A DNA stretch of 64,000 bases from Tanypteryx hageni (lineage: Eukaryota > Arthropoda > Insecta > Odonata > Petaluridae), in NCBI GenBank assembly GCA_028673005.1, contig CM054114.1, forward strand, positions 12,761,516 to 12,825,515, read 5' to 3'. Under the pieces are notes generated by a model. That model did no database searches, was not told where the DNA came from, and saw only the letters and a program-made list of their open reading frames with translations. Made by a program: the position numbers and the translations under genes. Below are positions 35,583-44,755 of this stretch, in pieces (within the stretch, counting starts at the first letter, position 1; every line of letters starts with the position of its first letter).

Positions 35583-35769
35583 TATACTCCATTCCAAACG
35601 TGTTTGCCACTACCACTATCCAGTCATCAAGCCCTCACGGAGAGGAAAGCAGAGATCGGATGTGGTCGGTGACGAAGCCCCTTCCTCTACCTCCTCCCGC
35701 ATTGCTCGTCGTAATGGTTCACGTCAAAGACACATGACGTCATGGCAAACACGTTTGGAATGGAGTATA
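35583..35769. mobile_element. 187-bp MITE with perfect 27-bp terminal inverted repeats
   Basis: 35,583-35,609 and 35,743-35,769 are exact reverse complements over 27 bp (key parts TATACTCCATTCC and AACGTGTTTGCCA). The outer TA on both sides fits the TA target duplication of Tc1/mariner-type elements, the element proper then starting TACTCC. The body is GC-balanced, has no frame, and holds a palindrome CATGACGTCATG (35,733-35,744) overlapping the right repeat, containing a full TGACGTCA CRE. Perfect ends suggest a fairly recent insertion or selection on the hairpin. Confidence 0.9.
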
Positions 35770-35919
35770 AGTACAATCTATTTCGCTAGACGTTTGAAAA
35801 TATTTTAGGAATAATATTTAAGAATTTTGGAATTATCCGCTTCGAGGAACATAATTGTAACAAGCTTGCGATAAAAAATTGTCAATTTTGCTCCTTCCAT
35901 GACCTTCATTGCTCTACAC

Positions 35920-36205
35920 CAGGTGTCCCCAAACTACAGCCCGCGAAATGGTTTTATCCGGCCCGTGGAAATTTTATTAAACATCATAAAATCAGTGCTT
36001 CCAATTTAAAAACAGGCACATTGTTCGCATTAGAATTTTTTCTTACATTTATTCACGTTTACTTAGTTATATTAGTTATATTTGCATGTATGTTTAGGTC
36101 ATTATAGAATAAAATAATTTAAATTTTGAAACGTTTTTTTATCTGGCCCACCTAGCACTTTCAATATTCCTGTGGCCATCCTCTCAAAAAGTTTGGGGAC
36201 CTCTG
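35920..36205. mobile_element. Non-autonomous hAT element, 286 bp
   Basis: Left end CAGGTGTCCCCAAAC, right end GTTTGGGGACCTCTG. The left flank is CTCTACAC and the right flank TCTACACG, so seven of the eight bases of a target duplication remain. CCCGCG and CGGCCCGTGG blocks near the left end ally it with the GCCCGC-type families. AT-rich centre, no transposase. Confidence 0.88.
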
Positions 36206-36301
36206 TCTACACGTTTGTAAAATGAAGCTGTAATCCAATGTTATTCGTTCGTTTGTTTCACTGACAACGCCATGACGGTTACAGTTTCCTATTCTCTAGA
36301 A
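36206..36301. repeat. Duplicated flank, copy 1
   Basis: AGCTGTAATCCAATGTTATT, then CGTTCGTTTGTTTCACTGAC and GTTACAGTTT, recur at 36,605-36,670. The first bases after the hAT end (CTACACGT) are also shared with the bases after the second hAT element. Copy 1 lies between the two hAT elements. Confidence 0.9.
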
Positions 36302-36588
36302 CAGTGGTCCCCAACCTGGGTGCCGCGGCACACTGGGGCGCCGCAGCTGATTTTTAGGGCTGCCGCGATAAAATTAGCTTCGTAAATAAATCAACGATTT
36401 GGATGTGTTTACAGGTAACTAGGGCTTTTATTCATCTCTGATAAATTGATTATGCTGTGATACCAACAAATAGATATGTCCAAAGGTTTTAATACTCGTT
36501 TGTGAAAATATAAAAACATTGCTTGAAGGCTGAAATTCTGATTATCTTTGAAAGAGTTCCGCGCCTACAAAAAGGTTGGAAACCACTG
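36302..36588. mobile_element. hAT element of a second family, 287 bp, without target duplication
   Basis: Left end CAGTGGTCCCCAACCTGGG, right end AAAAGGTTGGAAACCACTG. The GTGCCGCGGCAC and GGGGCGCCGCAG blocks next to the left end mark it as a different family from its neighbour. The flanks are CTCTAGAA on the left and TACTACAC on the right, which do not match each other. It sits exactly at the junction of the duplicated flank. Confidence 0.85.
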
Positions 36589-36682
36589 TACTACACGTAC
36601 TACGAGCTGTAATCCAATGTTATTCGTTCGTTTGTTTCACTGACAACCCAATGACGTTTACAGTTTTCTATTCCCAAGAAGT
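36589..36682. repeat. Duplicated flank, copy 2
   Basis: Second copy of the segment described at 36,206, about 90% similar, ending in GTTTTCTATTCCCAAGAAG against GTTTCCTATTCTCTAGAA in copy 1. Confidence 0.9.
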
Positions 36683-37295
36683 TGTCACGTCACTTTCGAA
36701 AGTCCACCCTTACAGCGAGAGCCATCGAATGCGATCCTGCAATCGACGGACATGAAATTAATTGCGACTCTTCATCCGCTCCGTTTACGTCTCTTAGGTT
36801 TCTTCGCCATACAATTCCGACCCATATTCCAGATCGGGCATTTTCGTCCAGTTTAACTCTCTGGCTCCGCTGGATAGAGGAAATCACTGCGGGTGACGTA
36901 TTACGTACAATGCCATTCGGTTTGATACCGGCCAAGAATGGCTCATTTGAAAAGGGCCCTCGTTTCGCCCCTTTCGGCTCCGAATGAGTTGTTTACTGCG
37001 CGGTCGTTACATTGTACCGCCCTTTTCGGCCAAGAGGATTTAACGAGCGAGAGAGGAAGTGCTACGCGAGCCGAAAAAACATCGCTTCGACGAAGGTAGA
37101 AAGAGAGACGGAGAGATAGGTTCGATGTTTTGGAAGAAAGCCTCGTTTGGCGTCGCTTTCCGTAGAATCTGAATAACTTCCAGAGAGCGATGTGGAATGA
37201 GGCCGACTGCTTGCGACGAGCGGCAAGAAATCCACTGAACCGCCGAATTGATGGCTGCTGGTAATGGACACAAAAGGGTCCCTTCGAGGGAAATA
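36683..37295. other. Unique, CpG-containing sequence
   Basis: Overlapping frames of 77-119 codons on both strands, none with a recognised domain. Several stay open because stop-containing triplets are rare here. Confidence 0.5.
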
Positions 37296-37640
37296 CACCC
37301 ACCCCTCGATTTACACGGGAGATGCGTTCTCGAAAATCGCCATGTAAATCAAAACCGTGTAAACCTTCATATAAAATTGGAGGTTAGGTTCCTATTTATT
37401 TTAAAATAAAACATATTTTGGAAATTTGATTTCTAAGCATATATTTATTTGTTATTATTTATATATTTGAATTATTCATGCGTTTAAACATGAAATTCAG
37501 CAATTATTACGATTGACGCCTGATTATTTTTAAAAAATTACGAGAGAACCGTTTAAAAAAATATTAACGCAAAATAACGAAATCGGGATTTAAAAAATCA
37601 TCCATTTAGCGGTCGCTTCATAATGGGTCCGGGAACACGA
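37296..37640. mobile_element. Pogo/Tigger-like element, left end clear
   Basis: After a TA, CACCCACCCCTCGATTTACA starts the element, followed by GATGCGTTCTCGAAAA and CGTGTAAACC blocks typical of Tigger-like ends. The body is AT-rich. I cannot find a clean right end. The boundary at 37,640 is a guess from where composition returns to normal. The sequence at 1-93 is the other end of a related copy. Confidence 0.6.
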
Positions 37641-39564
37641 ACTCGAGAAGACGCGTTTCCTCTCAATTGCCACCGAGAAAACATAAATAAAGACAGAGGA
37701 TCAACAGAAGAGGGCAAATTAATATAGAATACGTCTTCTATTCCTTTATTCCAAGCAAATTCTTAACAGAGAAAGAGAGAGAACGGTGTTGAGCCGAGAT
37801 TAAACGAAAGAGAGAGAGAGAGATTTTCTTCAGGAGACAGTGTTTTTAAGAAGCTTTCCGCTCCGAGTTAAGATTAGAAAAGGGTTTTGTTTGTGTCCCG
37901 CCTCGCTCCCCTTTCGCCTTTATTCCTGCTAGTCCTCTCTCTCTCTCCCCGTGCTCAAACAGTTTTGTTTAAGCCTCTCTCCCCTTACCCACCTTCGCAC
38001 ATGCTCAATTTTAAAAACACTTTTATCTCCCCCTACTCCATCCCAAAGAGAGTTCCCGAGGGAGATCGCTTTTTGGTATCAAAGGGATGTTTTCCGCACC
38101 GAGATGGGGGTGGCCTGTCGTAATTATGAGGATCTCAAAAGAGTGGGACCTTTAACCCCCCCCCCCCTCTCTTCTCCCCCTCCCATCACCATCCTCTCTC
38201 GCGCCTCTCTCCATGTCTCCAACATCGCTCTTTTCCCCCCTCCCTTCGTTTTCTTCCCCTTTCTCCCTCCCCCATCCACATGCCTCCCCCTCTCGCCGTG
38301 ACTTCACCGGATTGCCACCCTTCCAACACCCAACTCTCCATCGCACCCTCCATACACATTTTCTTCCTCCATCTCCATCATTCCTTCCAAAAAAACCATC
38401 TCTCTCTCATTCACTCCATCTTCCTATCTCTCCCTTTCAGCTGAATGCGAGGTCTCCCATTTTTCCCACTCCCCATCCCTTCACCCTCTCTCCCATACTA
38501 CCCCCCTCTCTCCCATACTACCCCCCCCCTCTCTCTCCCCCTCCCTCCGCCCTTACAAACTTGCTCGGAAAGGATACGCGACTTTGTGCCTGGGAATATC
38601 GCCAGGAGGCGCTGCGGATGAAAACTTGAGAGTGTTCTTTTTCCCTGGAGCGAAACCGCATCATATCTCTCTCTCTCCTCTGCCTCTTTATTTCTCTTTG
38701 GATCACCGAGCCTTCCTAGAAAGTTTTGGGTGGTTTATAGTTCGAAATAGATCCTCCGAAACAACGTTTCTGTGTGGTAAATAATACTTTTGACGGCCAG
38801 ACGGTTTCGAAAAAGAGTTTTTCGTTAGTTTTCTGTATATTAACAACCACGCGAAGTCTAAAATAAGGCTCTTTCTGAAATTTAATCTCGCAATGATGCA
38901 TTCTTTCGGTAAGATTCCTTCTCAAAACATTTATATGAAAATGGTGCAAAAATGGAAATCTTTTCCTTTCCGTGAATCTCAGGATCCATTCTGTATTATC
39001 GTCTTTCTTCCAAAACAAACATTTAAAGGCCGCATTCGTTTAATTTTCGGAAAATTCTTGCCACAACGAAATAAACAGAAAAGTTTAAATAAACGACATG
39101 ATAGATCGCTATTATGAGAAGATCTGACACGTTTTGTAAGATATAACCGATCGTTGAATCTGCATCTCACCTTCAAGTCCGCCAACAGATTCCAGGTGTT
39201 TATTACTACTTCAACTGGCAAATAATTCACACGTGGAACTCATCTCCTGGCGATATGCAACACCCATCGCTCACACACCAAAGACGCATTTATCGTCCTT
39301 CGTGCGAGGCGCAGTTAATTCTGCAGCTGAGTACATAAATAAAAAAGCATTCCTATTTGTCAAGTATGCTAAAGAAAGCACCCCACGGCGCTTCCATCGT
39401 GAAGCGTGAGCGTCAAAAGCTTCCATTAACGCACGAGTCAAAGCGAATACGTGTCTTTTTGTCGCGCCTTTCGCACCACGGGTGAGTCTCGAGATTGCTC
39501 ACGGATAGCTAATTTCCTCGACGTTGGAGTTTTACGGGAATGTTAAAATGGACCGTTTCCTATC
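37641..39564. other. Unique sequence with long interrupted CT tracts
   Basis: GAGAGA runs at 37,770-37,825, CT tracts from 37,935 to 38,560 including a 12-C run at about 38,156, and a 22-bp repeat pair (CTCTCCCATACTACCCCCC) at 38,488-38,530. Frames of 116-138 codons here are compositional. 38,700-39,230 is AT-rich and unremarkable. Confidence 0.55.
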
Positions 39565-39572
39565 ATCTATCT

Positions 39573-40220
39573 CAGGGCTCTCTAAACTATGGCCGGCGTG
39601 CCACATGTGGCCCTTGACCCCATTTAATCTGGCTCTCGAGCCTATAATAAGTCTTTTGCCATCGTTTTAACAGATACAAGCAGAGATGGAAAACGTAATG
39701 CGTGACATAACGAAATGATCTATGAATAACGTAACGAGGAACGTTAACAAAAATTTCAAAATGACAGCAACGAAAAACGCAACGAAAACGAAAATAATCG
39801 TTAATTCGTTATGTTTAAGCTTCTACTGTGTGAAATTTCGTACCTTTTCTCTCTTCCTCGGCGGTCTTATTAGCCCCTAAGTGCAGTCATACCGTCTTAA
39901 AATTCACTGAGGACGAGATGATAGGAGGTCTTTCTCGTCCCAAAGCGCGGCAGAGATCCACCGAATTTGTGCTCCGTCTGTCTGATTTCGATTCATATTC
40001 GGCGAAGAAAAAATAAAAGTAAAAATTGGACGTAGAAAATTTTCCCGAAAAAATCGTAATTTATCCAATTCACTAAACCATCTTTCAATAAGAAAATGGT
40101 CCACATTTGTATATATTGTGCGGCTATATTTTCAAAAGGTTTTCATGTTGATACTCTGGCCCGCGAGCATAAAATTTATTAACCAAGTAGCCCACTTGTA
40201 AAAAAGTTTGGAGACTACTG
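39573..40220. mobile_element. hAT element, 648 bp, with perfect target duplication
   Basis: Left end CAGGGCTCTCTAAACTATGG, right end AAAAGTTTGGAGACTACTG. The octamer ATCTATCT is exact on both sides (39,565-39,572 and 40,221-40,228). It has GGCCGGCGTGCC and GGCCCGCGAGC blocks near the ends and a central stretch rich in AACG repeats (about 39,700-39,800). The longest frame is 66 codons, so it is non-autonomous or deleted. It is the largest hAT element in the window. Confidence 0.93.
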
Positions 40221-40228
40221 ATCTATCT

Positions 40229-40982
40229 AGCTCGGCTACACTTCTTCAAAAGACTATGTTCCACATGTGTACCCCTCTCCTTATTCCTTACTTACCTGAC
40301 GAATATGTTTTGAGTCACGATCCGCACCCCAAAGCTCTTTCTCTCTCTCCATTCCTCTTAATGCCGTCGTCAAATTCGACCATCACGCTGCACCATAAAA
40401 TGACCCCGTTAATTTTTTATTGTGGCGTTGGAACGAGGCCACCTAGACGGGCCCGGAGAGTTATTGCTACGGTGTGTCTTCACGGGTGCCGCACCCCTCA
40501 CACCCCATGCGCCTCAGTCGCATATAAAACTGCACCTTTCTCCCTCTGCATCATCAACTCCCCGACGGCGCGGACCGACGTGCATCCAGGCATTGATTTA
40601 TGCGATTATTTCGGGATGAACGGCCTATAAAACACACGTCTCCACGGTCCCTCCATCCCTCCCTTCCACCACCCCTTCCCCTCCATCCCTCCCCCCACGG
40701 CCCCTCCCCTCCACCCCTTCCCTCCCTCTCTTCCCCCACCCCTCCCTTCCTCCCCCTCGTTTCCCTCACTCTCTCTCATTCTCACCTCCGAAACCGCTAC
40801 TCGCGAAACTGGAATGAGGGCATATTTTTTGCTCTTATCCCGGAAGCCACTTGTGTTAATCCTTTAGCAAACGCAAAAAACACAATAGATGCAAACAAAA
40901 ACGTGAGCGACCTCGTTTTTTCGTATCGCACACACGCGCACAAGACTATTGCGCGTCTGTGTTCGTGGAATGAGCGATAAAA
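40229..40982. other. Unique sequence with a C/T-rich tract
   Basis: 40,640-40,775 is pyrimidine-rich (CCCTCCATCCCTCCC). The 140- and 126-codon frames crossing 40,208-40,980 show no domain. The stretch would be the 5' side of the candidate exon that follows. Confidence 0.5.
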
Positions 40983-41021
40983 ATGGGCGGAGAATTTGAG
41001 CAGGCGACGGCATTTTCTCAG
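40983..41021 (+). CDS. Candidate first coding exon (unconfirmed)
   Basis: An ATG in good context (AAAAATGGG) at 40,983 opens 13 codons, MGGEFEQATAFSQ, ending exactly at a strong 5' splice site CTCAG/GTATGT (junction 41,021/41,022), phase 0. An in-frame TAA shortly upstream (at about 40,978) is consistent with this ATG being the start. No downstream partner exon could be identified, so the gene, if real, has a long first intron. I do not recognise the peptide. Confidence 0.25.
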
Positions 41022-41690
41022 GTATGTTTCATTTTACGCCAAGCATTTTTCCTGCGAATGAATCTCACGTATTTTTCACGGTGTGTCGTCGCCATTAAAC
41101 GCGGGCGCGAGAGGACTTGAAGTATTTCGATGCGCTTCTGTTTCTTCGAATTTTGACCTTTTATTTGTCAAACCTCATTCCAAATTGTCCGCGCTGTTGA
41201 ACTGTGTGCGGCTCACGTAAGGCATGGCATCTGTGCGCATGAGTCATGAGCCAACAGATTCTAAGATACGATATAACAGAAAAAATTGAAAACAGAAATT
41301 TTTGACTTCTTTTCTAAATTTTCGGCCGCTTCTTTAAATGTTTTGCGATCTCTTTTGACGAGACACATTTTTTATCGAATGGTAAATAGGAATTGAAACA
41401 AGTAAAAATTGGCAAAACGGCACATTTCTGGTAATTTTTCCCTGTAAGTCTTCGTACAATACAGGAATGTAAGTTCATCCACCACACCCCACCGAAATAA
41501 ATGCGCAAAAACATGTTAAGCAAGGTTTGAAGAAATATCGCGAAAAAGAAACGGGCATCTCGAAAAAAAAAGTCTTTCGTGAAACCTTTTGAAAAGCGTA
41601 ACGTACCTTAAGAGGAGTTTTTACTTAAAAAGTAATAAAATTTGAGCGCTCGTTTCCTCCGACAAACAAGAACATTGTGCACTCAGAGCG
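41022..41690. other. Unique sequence
   Basis: AT-moderate sequence without repeats. The 69-codon minus frame at 41,314-41,523 is unrecognised. It could be the start of an intron if the exon upstream is real. Confidence 0.45.
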
Positions 41691-42020
41691 ATCTCGCTCG
41701 GGTTTCATTTCGTCTTTTTAAAGCACGTCCGCCTTCCTCGCTCCGTCGCACTCACGAATGCCTTTCGGTGCGGAAGAGAAAAAGAGAGAGAGATAAAGAG
41801 AGCGTGTGTGTGTGAGGTCGCATGTGCCAGAGGTTAAAGCTTCGCAGGACTCTGATCCAGTGTTTTTTCCCGACATCGAGCTTGCATGTACCGACTTACA
41901 CGTGTTTCTGATGGGGACGATAAAAGTCAGGAGAGCACGTTAACATATTTATAACCCATTATACGCGGCGGCAGCCACTCTGCATCTCAAGGAGGGAAGA
42001 AGGCGAACCGAGAGAGATGC
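41690..42020 (+). promoter_or_regulatory. Possible promoter region, CpG-rich with TATA-like site
   Basis: CpG-rich sequence with a GAGAGAGA run (41,785-41,795), a GTGTGTGTG run and ATTTATAA at about 41,948 upstream of GGCGGCAGCCACTCTGC. An ATG at 42,017 opens 91 codons. An overlapping frame (42,090-42,314) has a C-x2-C, C-x3-C-x2-C cysteine pattern, but too few conserved positions to name a domain. The call rests on composition and weak motifs only. Confidence 0.18.
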
Positions 42021-43489
42021 CGCTCATCTTCACGGTTTTCAAAACGAATGTAAACGTGACGGCGCGCTTCGCCGGCGATACACGAAGATGTGCAGCGTGT
42101 GCTCGCCGTTGTTCGAAAGCGTCCTCTTTCAATTTTACTTTTCTGCAAAAAAATGAAAGAGATATCCTTGAAGGCGCCGTCGTTTTGTCGCGAATGCTCG
42201 AGGAGTTACACGGAAGACTGTGCGAAGATTTGTTCCGAATGCAAATGGAAACATGGATCCTCTCATTCCTCCCTAACTCGTCTCCCTTCTAACTGGGAAG
42301 GGCTTTATAAATAAAATGACCTTGGGAGAAATTGGAAATTCAGAGGGCAAATCGTATTGCTTAATTTTATTTTCGGACAATAATGGATCCAGCGAGATAT
42401 CGAATCGAAAAAAAATCGCACAACATAAAACAAAGAGACCAAAATCAAAATTCGAATCTTGTGTTATACGTCCCGTTCTTCGAAACAACAAATTCAACAA
42501 AAAAATAATCTTTTTTTAATAAACTTCATTGAATAAACACAACACTTGTGAGCAACAAAAACAATTGTTTCAACTCCCCCGGGTTGGGTTAAGTGGTTGG
42601 GGGTTGGATTACTTCTATTTCCTCCCTCCGGTTGGGAGTAAACAAAATGCCAAAAATAAATATTTTGAATTTGTTCTGGTTCTAACAAGTTCTTAATAAG
42701 TTCAACTTTTATTAAATTCTAAATCGCATTGGAAAAATCCAATGAAAATCAATGTAATGCGTCGCGTCGCATTTAAGACAAAAAAAAGGCGACAGTCCAT
42801 TGCAGCCGAGGGCAAATAAAGTCTCGTTTCGCGGCGCCGAAGACTTCCAAGTCACACAGCTGTAAATGTAAGCACACAATAAGAAATACTGCGCTTAGAT
42901 TCGCAGAAGAGATTTATGGGAAACGAAATTTAGCGAATCGGAGGAGATTTATAAACTTCCCAAGGCGTGAGATAGAAACTCCAATTCTCACACAAGGCAT
43001 ATTTTCCGCCTTCGTTTTATTTTCCTATGGGAAGCCATCGAATGCATGTACCATGTGTGTGAGACACGTTTCTGAGTCTCCTCTCGCTGCAAGATTGTAT
43101 GCAGGACTTTTATGCTCAAGTCGCCTTACTGCGTTCGAAGTCTCACTCGGCTATTTCTTTTAGGATATGTTCTTTTTATGTTTCTATAAGGAAAGACGTT
43201 GCATTGAGTCGGAAGTGTCATACAGGATGTTGAAAACGTTTATTTCGGAAAATGCAGATAATTCTGCATCAGTTCTAAATATTCTTTCTCTCTACTGTTT
43301 TTTTTCTTTGAAGTCATTCGAACATTTTGCGGGGCTGGTTGAAAACATGTTATTAAGTACGTTCTGCGATTTAATTCTTTTTCTGTTTAAACAAACTTTG
43401 GTCAAAATGTAGCCATTCAACAGCGAGCTTTCGTCACTTGCATTCGGGAGAGCTTACAAAAAAAGGAGAATTTTCAATTCCGATTTTAC
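42021..43489. other. Unique sequence, no gene recognised
   Basis: Mixed sequence. A GTTGGG-containing patch at 42,575-42,645 has a loose inverted arrangement (CTCCCCCGGGTTGGG / CCTCCCTCCGGTTGGGAG) without a clear boundary. Confidence 0.5.
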
Positions 43490-43940
43490 GCTTGCGATAG
43501 CAGCGGAAAGCCTTATGGCCACGTCTCGTCCGTCCGTCTGTCTGTCGCGGTTTCCATCTCCTGAACCGTTTGACGGGTTTTGATTAAATGTATGAGTGAT
43601 CCTTATAAAAATTTATCGTCTTATTATGATTTTGAACTGTACCAGCCAGTTAAAACTCCCACCGTCTACATATCATCGGCAAACAGCAATTAAAAACATT
43701 TATCTCTCCCAATCTCTTACATGATGTATAGATTAAAAGATTTATTCGAATCGAGTACAGCATTTATAATAAAAAAGTCCGCGAGGCCATGTAATTACGA
43801 CTAATAGTTTCGGAGATAAAAATTTAAGAACCGCCCACCCTTTCGGCGACGCTTTGTACGAAAATCCCATAAAAACACCTTTGAAATGTCTGTGTATTCC
43901 ATTTATGGAGTATGTATACTTTTCCATCATGTTTCTTACA
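43490..43940 (-). repeat. Dispersed repeat family A, copy 3
   Basis: On the minus strand it carries the family A blocks in the same order: ACTCCATAAATGGAAT, TTTTTATGGGATTTTCG, GGGTGGGCGGTTCTTAAA, TGGCCTCGCGGACTT, GTACAGTTCAAAATCATAAT, ACGGTTCAGGAGATGG, GACAGACAGACGGACGG and CGCTGCTATCGC. A 62-codon frame on this strand covers the first third; equivalent translations of the other copies are broken by stops and frame changes. Confidence 0.83.
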
Positions 43941-44290
43941 GCTTACAATCGTTCCAGTGTACCTAATCCTCCTCTACCTCATAGATGAGAGAGACGGGAG
44001 TAAGGGGGGTGGGGCGTAATAACACCATCAAATCCCCCATTCGAGAGACCTTAACTTTGTCCTTTGCAGTTTCATCTCTTTCCTTCTCGGAAATAAGAAC
44101 GAAGTCTCCTTACTACTTTCAAGGTTTGCAATAGCCGTCGGAATCTTTTCAGTCTTTGCCGCACGAAAATTCGCACTCGGAACACATGGAAATGGGTGTG
44201 ACGAATGCGGACGAATATATTCGTCATTCGAAGCAAAATAGTCTCTCTCCCCGTCCCTTCGCTTCGTCGTCCTTTTTGCGCCAATGCAGC
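43941..44290. other. Unique sequence
   Basis: Short mixed stretch before the purine tract. The downstream end of a 351-codon minus-strand frame lies here, but that frame is produced mainly by the tract. Confidence 0.5.
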
Positions 44291-44294
44291 GAGG

Positions 44295-44755
44295 GAGGTG
44301 GATGAGGAAGGGAGGTGGATGAGGAAGGGAGGAATTCGAGGCGCAACGATTGAAAGGATCTCCTGAGAAGCCATTCAGGAGGAAGAGAGGGATGGGAGGG
44401 AGAGAGATGGAAGAAGAGAGGGATGGGAGGGAGGAAGAGAGGGATGGAAGGGAGGGAGGAAGGGAGGAAGAGAGGGATGGGAGGGAGGAAGAGAGGGATG
44501 GAAGGGAGGGAGAGCGGGATGAGAGGGAGGAAGGGAGGGAGAGCGGGATGGGAGGGAGAGAGAGATGGGAGGGAGAGAGAGATTGGAGGGAGAGAGGGAT
44601 GGGAGGGAGAGAGGAATGGGAGGGGGAGAGGAATGGGAGGGGGAGGGACGGAGGGGGAGAGAGAGATGGGAGAGAGGAAGAGAGAGAAAGACGGATGGGA
44701 GGGAGAGAGGGATGGTAGGGAGGGAGGTATAGGAGGGAGAGAGGGATGGGAGGTT
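44295..44755. repeat. Purine tract of GGGAGGGAGAGAGGGATGG type
   Basis: Degenerate 16-20-bp repeats around GGGATGGGAGGGAGAGA, almost pure purine on the plus strand with regularly spaced single T or C. It begins with GGTGGATGAGGAAGGGA twice. Its reading frames stay open in five frames (100 to 351 codons), giving serine/proline/leucine- or glycine/arginine/glutamate-rich products that are not credible proteins. Confidence 0.93.

Noticed and set aside
42090..42314. Cysteine-patterned 74-codon frame (CREC...C...CSEC)
   Set aside because: The spacing does not fit a known zinc-binding domain, and another frame of similar length overlaps it.
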